NCBI RefSeq assembly: GCF_016862955.1
Contig: NZ_BONY01000077.1
Location: 1 to 44,480 of the forward strand
Origin: Rhizocola hellebori
GTDB taxonomy: Bacteria; Actinomycetota; Actinomycetes; Mycobacteriales; Micromonosporaceae
Direction of reading: 5' to 3'
Length of the DNA stretch: 44,480 nucleotides
Under the pieces are notes generated by a model. That model saw only the letters and a program-made list of their open reading frames with translations, was not told where the DNA came from and did no database searches. The position numbers and the translations under genes are program-made. Position 1 is the stretch's first letter. Each line of letters opens with the position of its first letter. Below, piece by piece: positions 1 to 7,888 of the stretch.

Positions 1-608
1 CGAGGCTACCCACACCCACCGACAATTCCAGATGCGTGGATCTTGCAGCCGGGAGGGCGTGGCAGGGGAGGCAATCGGATCACGGCGGCAGCCGGGCAGC
101 GGTCGGCGATGAGGCCTGGATAGCAAGGGGCGCGACGAGGAGCGGGCCGAGGTGCGGCAGTGTGAGGCGGGCGTGGGAGGTGCAGGTCCTGGCGTGGCAG
201 GCGGAGCCGCCGGGGGGTGGCCATGCACGGAGGTGGCGTTGCCGCCGGGAGATACGGCGAGGGACCACTTCGGACCGGCGCAATGGTGGTGGGGGATAAC
301 AAGAACTGACTGGGTCTTGTCGGTGTGGAGAGGGTGCTAGAAGGGTAGAAGGCGGCAGGGGAGAGTCCGACCGGGACGGCCGCGGCAAGATCTGTTCAGC
401 AAAGTGCATGTTGGTGGTAGCCAAACTGCGCGATCAAGCAGGATCAGTCTGAAAATAGACTACACTGATGGATAAATGCTACCACCAAACTTCATATAGA
501 CGGTTGCATGATGTTGGGCACGGTGATTGAGTAATGGCATTGAGCTGGTCGAGTATCGAATTCCATCACACTTGGGTGACGGCCGCTTGCTACACATTGT
601 CCAGGACT
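1..608. other. Left-end non-coding stretch
   Basis: I see no convincing gene here. The open frames in both directions are low-complexity products of G-rich sequence, overlap each other, and lack a good ribosome binding site or a recognisable family. The first ~420 bases are very G-rich on the plus strand. Bases ~430-600 are more A/T-rich and look like the promoter region of the exporter gene that follows. Confidence 0.6.
527..555 (+). promoter_or_regulatory. Candidate SARP-type direct repeats before the exporter gene
   Basis: Heptamers TTGAGTA (527-533), TTGAGCT (540-546) and TCGAGTA (549-555) lie about 70 bases before the exporter start. The outer two are 22 bp apart, two helical turns. SARP regulators are known to bind heptameric direct repeats spaced by about 11 or 22 bp, often of TCGAGC type. 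Related heptamers recur before four other units in this window. Binding by the SARP encoded at 27353-30295 is inferred. Confidence 0.4.
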
Positions 609-622
609 GGAGGAGGTAGTCG

Positions 623-1843
623 ATGAACCCTCAACGACGCGCGACCTATGCCCTCATCGCGCTGTCTGTCGCGACTTTTTGCTACGTGACCACCGAAGTC
701 CTTCCCATTGGGCTGCTTACCCTCATCGCACCGGACCTGGGGCGTTCGCAGTCGGTGACGGGTCTGCTGGTGACCGGGTATGCGCTGGTGGTCATGATTT
801 TCGCGGTGCCATTGACCAGGGTTACCCGGCGGGTGCCGCGGCGGCCGCTGCTCACGGCGGCGCTGGCTTTGTTCGCGGTGACGACGACGATTTCGGCGCT
901 GGCCACCTCTTACGAGGTGTTGCTCGCGGCGCGGCTGTTGTCGGCGGCGATCAACGGCGTTTTCTGGGCGGTGGTTTTCCCGACGGCGATTTCGATGTTC
1001 CCGTCGAACGTGCGGGGGCGGGTCGTGGCGAGGCTGTCGATCGGCAACGCGCTCGGTCCGGTCGTTGGCGTGCCGCTGTGCACGTGGCTGGGTGGGGTCG
1101 CCGGGTGGCGGTCAGCTTTCGCCTCGATGGCCCTGCTCGCCCTGGTCACGTGCATCGCGGTGGCGGTGCTCCTGCCGAACATCAAAATGCAGGAGAGTGA
1201 CGGCGACACCGGGGCCATGCCCGACCGGCATCGATTCGTGGTGCTGCTCATCGCGACCATACTGGCGGTCACCGGTGCCATGGGTGCGTTTACCTACATG
1301 ACTGTCTTCCTGCTCGACGTCAGCGGGTTTGTGGCGGCCTCGCTCGGCCTGTTGCTCTTTGTGCAGGGCTCTTTCGGCGTGGTGGGCACGTGGGGGGTGG
1401 GCCGAGTGCTGGACAGGTTCCCGCTCGGCGTGGTGCTCGGGCTGCTCGGGCTGAATGCCTTCGCGATGCTTGGCCTCTACGCGGTGGGCGCGAGCAAGGT
1501 GTTGACGATCCCGTTGCTCGCCATCGCGGGCATGTCGTTCAGCTCGCTGATCGCCGGGATCCAGCATCGCATCATGCTGGTCGCCCCGTCGACCACCGAC
1601 ATGGCGTCGGCCGGTCTGAGCGTGGCGTTCAATTTCGGTCTCGCCACCGGTTCGTTCATCGGCGCGGGCCTGCTGGCGTGGGCCGGCGTGCGGGTCATCC
1701 CGTTGTTCGGCGGGCTGCTGATAGCTGCGGCGCTCGCGTTGCTGATCTGTGACGAAATGATCCTAAAGAGAAGGAGAAGCAATGAAACTCTCCGTAGTGA
1801 TCCCGACCTACAACCGCTCGGACATCTTGCGACTCACGCTTGA
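623..1843 (+). CDS. MFS transporter, DHA1 drug-exporter type
   Basis: This 406-residue membrane protein has about twelve hydrophobic segments and the layout of DHA1-type major facilitator exporters. The N-terminal TEVLPIGLL motif in the first helix is typical of the AraJ/Cmx-like branch. It probably exports the cluster product or a related compound by proton antiport. The ATG at 623 follows a very strong GGAGGAGGT site (609-617). The last ~20 residues are polar and overlap the next gene by 62 bases in another frame. That overlap is long for such a pair and could mean real translational coupling or a late frameshift that extended the C-terminus. Substrate unknown. Confidence 0.88.
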   Translation: MNPQRRATYALIALSVATFCYVTTEVLPIGLLTLIAPDLGRSQSVTGLLVTGYALVVMIFAVPLTRVTRRVPRRPLLTAALALFAVTTTISALATSYEVLLAARLLSAAINGVFWAVVFPTAISMFPSNVRGRVVARLSIGNALGPVVGVPLCTWLGGVAGWRSAFASMALLALVTCIAVAVLLPNIKMQESDGDTGAMPDRHRFVVLLIATILAVTGAMGAFTYMTVFLLDVSGFVAASLGLLLFVQGSFGVVGTWGVGRVLDRFPLGVVLGLLGLNAFAMLGLYAVGASKVLTIPLLAIAGMSFSSLIAGIQHRIMLVAPSTTDMASAGLSVAFNFGLATGSFIGAGLLAWAGVRVIPLFGGLLIAAALALLICDEMILKRRRSNETLRSDPDLQPLGHLATHA

Positions 1844-2651
1844 GTCCCTTGTCCACCAGGACCTGGATCATGACGACTACGAGGTGCTGGTGATCGACGA
1901 CGGATCATCCGACGACACCGCGGAAGTGGTGAAGGAATACATGGACCGGATGAACCTGCGTTACTTCTTCCAGGAGGACGAGGGTTATCGGGCCGCGGGG
2001 GCGCGCAACGTCGGGATAGCCAATGTCAAGGCCGACATCACGGTCTTCATGGATTCGGGGGTGCTGGCCCACTCCGGATGCCTGCGCGCCCACCTTGCCA
2101 GTCACGAAGCCACGGACGGCCCCGCCGCTGTGATCGGGTATGTCTACGGCTACAGCCTCAACAACGAGAACGCCAAAGAGGTTGCGGAGTCCACCGATCT
2201 GAGCGATGTGGACGGGACCATCGAGTTGTGGCGCAAGGAAGGTCTGTACGGCGACATCCGCGAGGAGTTCTTCGAACGCGAAGGCGACGACTGCGCGACC
2301 GCGCCCGCACCCTGGCTGATGTATTGGACGTTCAACGCTTCCATCCCCACCGAGGTGCTTCGGCGAGCCGGCGGTTTCGATGACGCTTTCCGGGCATGGG
2401 GCGGCGAGGATGTCGACCTCGGCTACCGGCTGCACCGCGAAGGCGCCCGCATGTTCCTCAACCGCGAAGCGATGTGCTTGCACTGGCCGCACCCGCGGGA
2501 CTGGGACGAGCTGCACGGCGACGCCGTCGCCAACTACCAATACATGGCGCGTAAATACGACACACCGATCACCCGGCTGCTCGGGGTCGTCCCGACCATC
2601 AACTTCTTTGTCATCAACGATGTCATCCGGGGCCGCCAGCTGACCCACTGA
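1782..2651 (+). CDS. Family 2 glycosyltransferase
   Basis: A 289-residue GT-A fold glycosyltransferase. The N-terminal half has SVVIPTYNR followed by VLVIDDGSSDD, the nucleotide-binding motifs of GT2. The metal-binding DXD position appears to be FMDSG near residue 90, an atypical D-S-G. The C-terminal half carries FRAWGGEDVDLGYRL, typical of the galactosyltransferase C-terminal domain joined to GT2 enzymes. It would transfer a sugar from a nucleotide donor. With the neighbouring nucleotide-sugar genes, glycosylation of the cluster product is a reasonable inference. The ATG at 1782 has an AAGGAG site a few bases upstream, inside the exporter gene. A hairpin terminator follows. Confidence 0.85.
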   Translation: MKLSVVIPTYNRSDILRLTLESLVHQDLDHDDYEVLVIDDGSSDDTAEVVKEYMDRMNLRYFFQEDEGYRAAGARNVGIANVKADITVFMDSGVLAHSGCLRAHLASHEATDGPAAVIGYVYGYSLNNENAKEVAESTDLSDVDGTIELWRKEGLYGDIREEFFEREGDDCATAPAPWLMYWTFNASIPTEVLRRAGGFDDAFRAWGGEDVDLGYRLHREGARMFLNREAMCLHWPHPRDWDELHGDAVANYQYMARKYDTPITRLLGVVPTINFFVINDVIRGRQLTH

Positions 2652-2669
2652 CCGCGCAACGATTGACCA

Positions 2670-2701
2670 CAGGCCCGAAGCGGTTTTCCGCCTCGGGCCT
2701 G
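2670..2701 (+). terminator. Hairpin terminator after the glycosyltransferase gene
   Basis: Arms 2671-2683 and 2688-2700 pair over 13 bases with one mismatch around a TTTT loop. There is no strong T-tract, as is usual in high-GC actinomycetes. It separates the exporter/glycosyltransferase pair from the dehydrogenase operon. Confidence 0.65.
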
Positions 2702-2733
2702 AACCGTGTGTGGGCTCAGACCTATTAGGACAC

Positions 2734-2774
2734 ATGAGTATCGCAATGAGCGGTTCCATGAATCGTATTGAGTA
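2734..2774 (+). promoter_or_regulatory. Candidate SARP-type repeats before the sugar dehydrogenase gene
   Basis: ATGAGTA (2734-2740), ATGAGCG (2746-2752) and TTGAGTA (2768-2774) lie in the ~165-base gap. The second and third are 22 bp apart. TTGAGTA is identical to the copies before 623, 6980 and around 20787. A further GGAGTACGTT lies at about 2806-2815. Function as a regulator site is inferred. Confidence 0.38.
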
Positions 2775-2865
2775 GCGCGCACGATCGAGGACAGGTACCG
2801 CAGCCGGAGTACGTTGCTTTTTGTGAACGGATAGAGGAATTAGGTCGGGTCGAGATGAGGCGATC

Positions 2866-4239
2866 ATGAGACAAGAATCGAATACTTCGGTACTGAATGC
2901 TCCTCAGCCGCATCGGTTGGTCGATCGGGAAAGCGTGATCGCTGCTTCCGTGTTGAATGGATCGACGGGGGAGAGGGTTCGCGTGTATGACGTGGCAGTG
3001 GTGGGGCTCGGCTATGTTGGCCTGCCGCTGGCGAAAGAGGCGGTGGGGGTGGGGCTTCGGGCGGTCGGAGTGGACATCGACCCCACCCGGGTCGAGATGC
3101 TCAACGGCGGGGATTCCTATGTGGACGACATTTCCAAGGACGATCTCGGGGAGATGCTCGCCGCCGGCTTTCGGGCCACCACGGATCCGGAGGCGCTTTC
3201 CCAGAGCGCAGCCATTGTCATTTGTGTACCGACTCCACTCAACGACGATTACGGTCCGGACCTGTCGGCCGTGCGAAGCGCGGCCCGCATGGTGGCCGGC
3301 TACCTGACGCCGGGCACACTGGTCGCGCTGGAGTCGACGACGTACCCGGGAACGACCGAGGACGTGGTGCGGCCGATCCTGGAGGAGTCGGGTCTCATCG
3401 CGGGACGTGACTTCAGCCTGGTGTACTCGCCCGAGCGCATCGATCCGGGCAACCACCAATTTGGATTGAAGAACACGCCGAAGGTCATTGGCGGCCTGAC
3501 CGAGCGCTGCCGTGACCACGCCACCACCTTCTACGGGCAGTTCGTTTCGACGGTGGTGCCCACCACGGGGCCGCGCGAAGCCGAGATGGCCAAGCTGCTG
3601 GAAAACACCTACCGCAACGTGAACATAGCCCTCGTGAACGAGATGGCCATCTTCTGCGACGAGCTGGGCATCGATCTGTGGGAGACCATCGAGGCGGCCG
3701 CCACCAAGCCGTTCGGGTTCCACAAGTTCCTGCCCGGCCCGGGGGTGGGCGGGCACTGCATTCCGGTGGACCCCTCCTATCTGTCTTATACGGTCCGCAA
3801 ATTGGGCTACGCCTTCCGGCTGGCCGAGACCGCACAGGAGATCAATGGGCGGATGCCGAAGTACGTCGTCAGCCGTCTGCAGCGGGCCCTCAATCGGGAG
3901 GGCAAGTCGGTCAAGGGCGCCCGAGTGATGCTGCTGGGGGTGACCTACAAGCCGGACATCGCCGACGATCGGGAGACCCCTGCTCTCCCGCTGGCCCGGG
4001 AGCTGCTCAAGCTCGGCGCCGAGTTGTGTTTCGCCGATCCCCACGTTCCGGTGTGGACGGTCGACGAGGTGGCCATCACCCCGATCGAGGCTCCGCTGCA
4101 CGCGGTGGCCGACTGCGACGCGGTCGTGCTGCTTCAGGGGCACACCGCCTTCGACCTGGAGGCCATCGCCCAACGGTCCCGGCTGGTGCTCGACACCCGC
4201 GGCCTGCTAGGGCGGCACAAGAACGTCGAGCGCCTCTGA
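2866..4239 (+). CDS. Nucleotide sugar dehydrogenase (UDP-HexNAc 6-dehydrogenase type)
   Basis: A 457-residue enzyme of the UDP-glucose/GDP-mannose dehydrogenase superfamily, of WecC/WbpA/TviB type. It should oxidise C6 of a UDP-HexNAc to a uronate by two NAD+-dependent steps. The Rossmann motif GLGYVGLPLA starts near residue 44. The catalytic Cys lies in GVGGHCIPVDP near residue 298, and the C-terminal UDP-binding domain (GVTYKPDIADDRETP) is present. A GTG at 2983 preceded by a strong GGGGAGAGGG site would start the protein just before the Rossmann fold. The ~39-residue extension from the ATG at 2866 may therefore be untranslated. It heads an operon with the PIG-L deacetylase and the epimerase, suggesting an amino-uronic acid donor. 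Confidence 0.88.
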   Translation: MRQESNTSVLNAPQPHRLVDRESVIAASVLNGSTGERVRVYDVAVVGLGYVGLPLAKEAVGVGLRAVGVDIDPTRVEMLNGGDSYVDDISKDDLGEMLAAGFRATTDPEALSQSAAIVICVPTPLNDDYGPDLSAVRSAARMVAGYLTPGTLVALESTTYPGTTEDVVRPILEESGLIAGRDFSLVYSPERIDPGNHQFGLKNTPKVIGGLTERCRDHATTFYGQFVSTVVPTTGPREAEMAKLLENTYRNVNIALVNEMAIFCDELGIDLWETIEAAATKPFGFHKFLPGPGVGGHCIPVDPSYLSYTVRKLGYAFRLAETAQEINGRMPKYVVSRLQRALNREGKSVKGARVMLLGVTYKPDIADDRETPALPLARELLKLGAELCFADPHVPVWTVDEVAITPIEAPLHAVADCDAVVLLQGHTAFDLEAIAQRSRLVLDTRGLLGRHKNVERL

Positions 4240-4263
4240 CACGCTTGAAAACGACTCACGGAA

Positions 4264-4989
4264 ATGGGCAACACGATGACGTTCACCTGGTCGCAGCAGC
4301 GAATTCTGGTTCTTTCGCCGCATCCCGATGACGAGATTCTCGGCTGCGGCGGGCTTCTCCACAAGGCGAAGGCCGCCGGCGCTGAGGTCTTCATCCAGTT
4401 CCTCACGGTCGGGCACACCACCGACCGCTCCTCGTGCCTGAGTTCCTCGCCGGAGGAACGGCACATCGAAATCAAGCAGGTCGCCGAATACCAGCAATGG
4501 GACGGCTGGCACATCGCCTTTCCCGGCGACGAATACCATCTGCGGCTCGATCTGATTCCGCGGGTTGAGCTTTCCAACATGGTGGAGCAGGAAAGCCCGC
4601 TGTCCATCGCCAAGCTGCGGCCCACGGTGGTGATCGCCCCGCACCGCACCAGTTACAACCAGGACCACCAGGCGGTGGCCGAGGCGGCGCACACGGCGAT
4701 GCGGCCGTCCAACGCCCGGCTGCGCCACCACCCCGAGCTCGTGCTCTCCTACGAGGAGGCGGCCGACCAATGGCGATACGATGCGGCGCCCATGCCCAAC
4801 CTGCTGGTCGAGCTCGCCGAGGAGGACCTCGACAGCAAACTCGGGGCACTGCAGCTTTACGCCACCCAGATCCACGAACATCCGCACACCCGCTCGGAGC
4901 AGACCCTGCGCAGCCTTGCCGTGTTGCGTGGCATGCAGGGCGGCTTCGCACTGGCCGAGGCCTATCACATCATGCGATGTGCGGCCTGA
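4264..4989 (+). CDS. PIG-L family N-deacetylase
   Basis: A 241-residue LmbE/PIG-L family zinc hydrolase. The metal-binding motif SPHPDDE lies near residues 19-25, with the second part of the site (NQDHQA) near residue 138. Family members remove acetyl groups from N-acetylglucosamine residues in GPI, mycothiol and antibiotic biosynthesis. Here it follows a UDP-HexNAc-type dehydrogenase gene by 24 bases, so deacetylation of an N-acetylhexosamine or hexosaminuronate on the product is a sensible guess. A second in-frame ATG at 4276 is a possible alternative start. The substrate cannot be read from the sequence. Confidence 0.85.
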   Translation: MGNTMTFTWSQQRILVLSPHPDDEILGCGGLLHKAKAAGAEVFIQFLTVGHTTDRSSCLSSSPEERHIEIKQVAEYQQWDGWHIAFPGDEYHLRLDLIPRVELSNMVEQESPLSIAKLRPTVVIAPHRTSYNQDHQAVAEAAHTAMRPSNARLRHHPELVLSYEEAADQWRYDAAPMPNLLVELAEEDLDSKLGALQLYATQIHEHPHTRSEQTLRSLAVLRGMQGGFALAEAYHIMRCAA

Positions 4990-5013
4990 TCCGGTACTAC
5001 CGAAAGGGAGCCC

Positions 5014-6000
5014 ATGAAGATTCTTGTCACCGGGGGCGCCGGGTTCATCGGCTCCCACCTATGTGAATTCCTGGTCGGCAAAGGCCATGAGGTAACCGCG
5101 CTTGACGACTTCACGACCGGCTCGGCGGCCAACCTCGCCGGCTGTCTGGACTCTGGCAACCTGCGCCTGGTGGAGGGCTCGATCCTCGACCCGGCCGCGG
5201 TGAGCGAGGGGGTCAGGGGCAAGGACGCGGTCTTCCATCTGGCCGCGGCGGTCGGCGTCCAGACCATCATCAACAGTCCCCTGCATTCGCTGCGGGTCAA
5301 CCTTCAGGGCACCGAGAACGTCGTCGAAGCGGCGGTGCAGCACGGGGTTCCGTTCGCCATCGCGTCGACGAGCGAGGTGTATGGCAAGAACGACGCCGAC
5401 GGGCTGCACGAGGACGCCGACCGGATCCTCGGTTCGCCTTTGCTGAGCCGATGGTCCTACGCGGCGGCTAAAGGCCTCGACGAGCTGATGGCACACATTC
5501 GTGGCACGGAGACGGGGACACCGTGCGTGAGCTATCGGCTTTTCAACGTTGTCGGGCCGCGGCAGACCGGCCGGTACGGCATGGTCCTGCCCCGGTTCGT
5601 CAAGCAGGCGCTGCGCGGCGAACCCATCACCGTGTACGGGGATGGTAACCAGCGCCGGTGTTTCGGATCGGTGTACGACGTGGTGCCCGCCATGGTGGCG
5701 CTGCTGACGACCCCGGCGGCGTTCGGAAAGGCGGTGAACCTCGGCGGCCGGGAGGAGATCTCCATCCGGGGGCTGGCGGAGAAGGTCAGACAGATCACCG
5801 GATCGGGCAGCGACATCCGTTTGGTGCCATACGACGAGGCTTACGGCGCGGGTTTCGAGGACATGCGCCGGCGGATGCCGGACCTGTCGCTGGCCCGCGA
5901 GCTCATCGGATATCAGGCCCGCTACGGCCTTGATGACATCGTGCGATCGGTTGCCGACGCACATCAGGACAGGCATCGGATAACGCAGGCGGCCGTTTGA
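5014..6000 (+). CDS. NAD-dependent sugar epimerase/dehydratase
   Basis: A 328-residue extended-SDR enzyme acting on nucleotide sugars. The NAD-binding TGGAGFIGSH lies at residues 6-15. The active site has STSEVYG near residue 122, then a YAAAK (YxxxK) motif near 149-153. A sugar-nucleotide binding segment (VYGDGNQRRCF) follows. It resembles UDP-glucose 4-epimerase and UDP-glucuronate decarboxylase/epimerase relatives, and I cannot tell which. It lies 24 bases after the PIG-L gene and completes a three-gene nucleotide-sugar set. A complex inverted repeat follows it. Confidence 0.85.
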   Translation: MKILVTGGAGFIGSHLCEFLVGKGHEVTALDDFTTGSAANLAGCLDSGNLRLVEGSILDPAAVSEGVRGKDAVFHLAAAVGVQTIINSPLHSLRVNLQGTENVVEAAVQHGVPFAIASTSEVYGKNDADGLHEDADRILGSPLLSRWSYAAAKGLDELMAHIRGTETGTPCVSYRLFNVVGPRQTGRYGMVLPRFVKQALRGEPITVYGDGNQRRCFGSVYDVVPAMVALLTTPAAFGKAVNLGGREEISIRGLAEKVRQITGSGSDIRLVPYDEAYGAGFEDMRRRMPDLSLARELIGYQARYGLDDIVRSVADAHQDRHRITQAAV

Positions 6001-6033
6001 TTCAGGTGGTGCCACCACCGTCCGCCGCAATGC

Positions 6034-6096
6034 CGGCGCCAGCGTGCCCCGTTCCGGCCAACCCCCGTGGCCAAACGGTCTTGGCCGCTGGCGCCG
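6034..6096 (+). terminator. Complex stem-loop, possible terminator
   Basis: An 11-base arm CGGCGCCAGCG (6034-6044) pairs perfectly with 6086-6096. Inside it GGCCAA (6056-6061) can pair with TTGGCC (6081-6086). The structure sits between the epimerase gene and the CGNR regulator gene and may end the upstream operon. A separate palindrome GGTGGTGCCACCACC lies at 6005-6019. Confidence 0.35.
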
Positions 6097-6130
6097 CTTC
6101 GCATGCCTTCCAAAGAGGTTGACGTCGTGC

Positions 6131-6147
6131 AACCTTCATTGAAGGTT
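6131..6147. promoter_or_regulatory. Perfect palindromic operator before the CGNR regulator
   Basis: AACCTTCATTGAAGGTT is a perfect 8+1+8 palindrome ending 19 bases before the start codon of the regulator gene. A TTGACG hexamer (6119-6124) just upstream could be its -35 element. This position suits autoregulation by the CGNR protein. Binding is inferred. Confidence 0.5.
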
Positions 6148-6166
6148 TAGGTGGTAGCATGGGCGG

Positions 6167-6862
6167 ATGCAACTCGACGTCTGCCAGCTGCCGATGGTCG
6201 GTGGGCACCCCGCGCTCGATCTGGTCAACACCCTCGAAAGAGGCGAGCCGGTCGAGGGCGAGCCGCCGCCCTACGACTTCATGTGTGACACCTCCGCGTT
6301 GCTGCGCTGGACGGCCCTGGCGGGCCTGATCAGCGACGCGGAGGTCAACCGTGTTCGTCGGGTCTGGCGCGACGACCCCGCGGTGGCACACGCGGGGCTG
6401 GCCGCGGTGCGAGACATTCGCGAAGGGCTGCACCTCGTGCTGCTCGCCGCGATCTCGGCCGCGGACGGTGAGGAGCCGGGTGCCCCGGGCGACCCGGCTG
6501 CCGGCGACCCGATCGCGGCCGGAGCCGCGCTGGTGGAGCTGCACGAGCGGTGGTCCGGGGCAGTCGCCCGTGCCGCTCTGGTGCTCGACAAGGGCGATCC
6601 GCCGCGGGTGCGGCTCGCCTACGGCACCGTGGCGGCAATGCTGGTTCCGGACAGGATCGCTGAAGCCGCAATCGATGTGCTGCGCGCGGCCGACCTGACC
6701 CGGGTGCGCCGCTGTCCGATGCTCGAAGGCGGCTGCGGATGGCTGTTCCTCGACCAGAGCCGCAACGGATCCCGCCGCTGGTGCCGCATGGCCGACTGCG
6801 GCAGCACGGTCAAGGCGCGCCGCCTCACCGAGCGCCGCCGCGCCGCACGCGGCAACCACTGA
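6167..6862 (+). CDS. CGNR zinc-finger transcription regulator
   Basis: A 231-residue protein with an N-terminal ABATE-like domain (from GGHPALDLVNTL) and a C-terminal CGNR-type zinc finger. The finger has RRCPMLEGGCGWLFLDQS, then RRWCRMADCGSTVKARR, giving four Cys ligands. The family-naming CGNR tetrad is CGST here. Such proteins are one-component DNA-binding regulators in actinomycetes. No clear Shine-Dalgarno precedes the ATG, and the operator-bearing promoter is very close, so the mRNA may be nearly leaderless. It sits just before the carrier-protein operon, which it may control. Confidence 0.85.
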   Translation: MQLDVCQLPMVGGHPALDLVNTLERGEPVEGEPPPYDFMCDTSALLRWTALAGLISDAEVNRVRRVWRDDPAVAHAGLAAVRDIREGLHLVLLAAISAADGEEPGAPGDPAAGDPIAAGAALVELHERWSGAVARAALVLDKGDPPRVRLAYGTVAAMLVPDRIAEAAIDVLRAADLTRVRRCPMLEGGCGWLFLDQSRNGSRRWCRMADCGSTVKARRLTERRRAARGNH

Positions 6863-6902
6863 GAGGGCAACCGCTGCGCAATAGGTGCGTATAGCGAAGG
6901 CA

Positions 6903-6932
6903 TTGAGTAATGCGCGGCCAGACACCGGAGTA
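6903..6932 (+). promoter_or_regulatory. Candidate SARP-type repeats before the core operon
   Basis: TTGAGTA (6903-6909) and CGGAGTA (6926-6932) are spaced by 23 bp before the core biosynthetic operon. The first is identical to heptamers before 623, 2866 and around 20787. The downstream copy runs into GAGTACCTCC, a string also found before the gene at 30401. Confidence 0.4.
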
Positions 6933-6975
6933 CCTCCTCGCTTGTAGCTTCATGCAAGGGCGAGAAGGGAGGTAC
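6930..6975 (+). promoter_or_regulatory. Leader hairpin covering the ribosome binding site
   Basis: GTACCTCC (6930-6937) is the exact reverse complement of GGAGGTAC (6968-6975), which includes the Shine-Dalgarno of the gene starting at 6980. Inner pairs TCG/CGA and CTTG/CAAG can extend the stem with bulges. If transcribed, the structure would hide the ribosome site and could regulate translation of the first gene in the operon. Folding is inferred. Confidence 0.4.
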
Positions 6976-6979
6976 GGCA

Positions 6980-7684
6980 ATGCGCATAGAGAATGCAATC
7001 TTGCCGCGTCCGGAGGATGTCGCGGAAAAGGGCTGGAGCTACGGGCAACTACCGGTATCGACGAATACTGATTGGCAGGAATTCGCGAATGCCTGGGACG
7101 ATCTGCCGATCGACCCGTATGTCAAACCAGGCCACCGCACATCTCGATATCGTCGGCTGGGACATCTGCTGGCGCGCGGTGACGGTTCGCTGGAACGCCT
7201 GCCAAATAAGGCGTTCGTCCAAGACAAGGACGTGAATCGGGTTTACGGCGGCCAGGTTCGGGTGTTCGAGCCGATCCTGGGAAAAACGTATGACAATGCA
7301 TGCTTCCAGGCCACCATCGCGTTCGACCTCAACCTGATCCGGCAGCTGGAACCCGGCCAAGCCGATTGGCTGATCACCGTCCACGCGATTCGTGTGCTGG
7401 CCACCGGTGACACCACTTCGGCACCGGCGCCGGAGGGGCGGCACAGCGACGGCCACGACTACGTGATCATGCATCTCATCGGCCGGGAGAATTGTGCCGG
7501 CGGCCTTAGCCGGCTGTTCGGCAAGGGCGAAAGCGAACCATCGCTGGAACACACCCTGTTGCTGCCGATGGAATCCCTGGTGGTCAACGACCAAACGATG
7601 GAACACGAGGTTACCCCGATCAGCCCGGACGATGCGACGACCGCGATCCGGGACATGATGATTGTCGATTTCGAGCGGGCTTGA
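6980..7684 (+). CDS. 2OG-Fe(II) dioxygenase, IDO/BsmA-type amino acid hydroxylase
   Basis: A 234-residue protein that fits the 2OG-Fe_Oxy_2 family (isoleucine dioxygenase IDO, BsmA, GetF). The iron facial triad appears as H155-S-D157 in PEGRHSDGHDYV and a distal H209 in MEHEVTPISP. NCAGGLSR between them is the usual glycine-rich stretch. Known members hydroxylate free amino acids such as L-isoleucine or L-pipecolate, using 2-oxoglutarate and O2. It is the first gene of the core operon, 18 bases before lysW, so it probably hydroxylates the amino acid made on the carrier, or its precursor. The start at 6980 has a GGGAGG site. Family assignment is from motif recall, and the substrate is unknown. 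Confidence 0.75.
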   Translation: MRIENAILPRPEDVAEKGWSYGQLPVSTNTDWQEFANAWDDLPIDPYVKPGHRTSRYRRLGHLLARGDGSLERLPNKAFVQDKDVNRVYGGQVRVFEPILGKTYDNACFQATIAFDLNLIRQLEPGQADWLITVHAIRVLATGDTTSAPAPEGRHSDGHDYVIMHLIGRENCAGGLSRLFGKGESEPSLEHTLLLPMESLVVNDQTMEHEVTPISPDDATTAIRDMMIVDFERA

Positions 7685-7702
7685 GAAATCCGGAGGACTC
7701 CC

Positions 7703-7888
7703 ATGGCGAATGTGACGACGGCACCCGTCTGCCTTGAATGTGATACCGACATCCTCGTGCCGACCGAGACCGAACTGGGCGACATCCTGTCCTGCCGCGG
7801 CTGCGGGCAGGAGCACGAGGTCACCGAGGTGACCCCGAACATTCAGCTCGATCGCGCACCCGAGATCGAGGAGGACTGGGGTGAATGA
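7703..7888 (+). CDS. lysW: Amino-group carrier protein LysW
   Basis: A 61-residue acidic carrier. Two CxxC pairs (C10/C13 and C31/C34) form the zinc-binding globular part, and the chain ends in the canonical EDWGE. In the family the gamma-carboxylate of the terminal Glu is joined to the amino group of the substrate. The bound amino acid is thereby protected and presented to later enzymes, as in lysine/arginine biosynthesis of Thermus and archaea and in Streptomyces specialised metabolism (vazabitide A). A GGAGGA site precedes the ATG. It overlaps the ligase gene by 8 bases. Most actinomycetes make lysine by the DAP route, so a role in specialised metabolism is most likely. Confidence 0.96.
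   Translation: MANVTTAPVCLECDTDILVPTETELGDILSCRGCGQEHEVTEVTPNIQLDRAPEIEEDWGE

Noticed and set aside
6-424. Several overlapping frames on both strands at the left end (about 60-115 residues)
   Set aside because: Low-complexity Pro/Arg- or Gly-rich translations, mutually overlapping, with no ribosome site and no family resemblance.
2725-4173. A 482-residue minus-strand frame opposite the sugar dehydrogenase gene
   Set aside because: It is a shadow of a strongly supported plus-strand gene, and its His/Arg/Gln-rich sequence has no domain.
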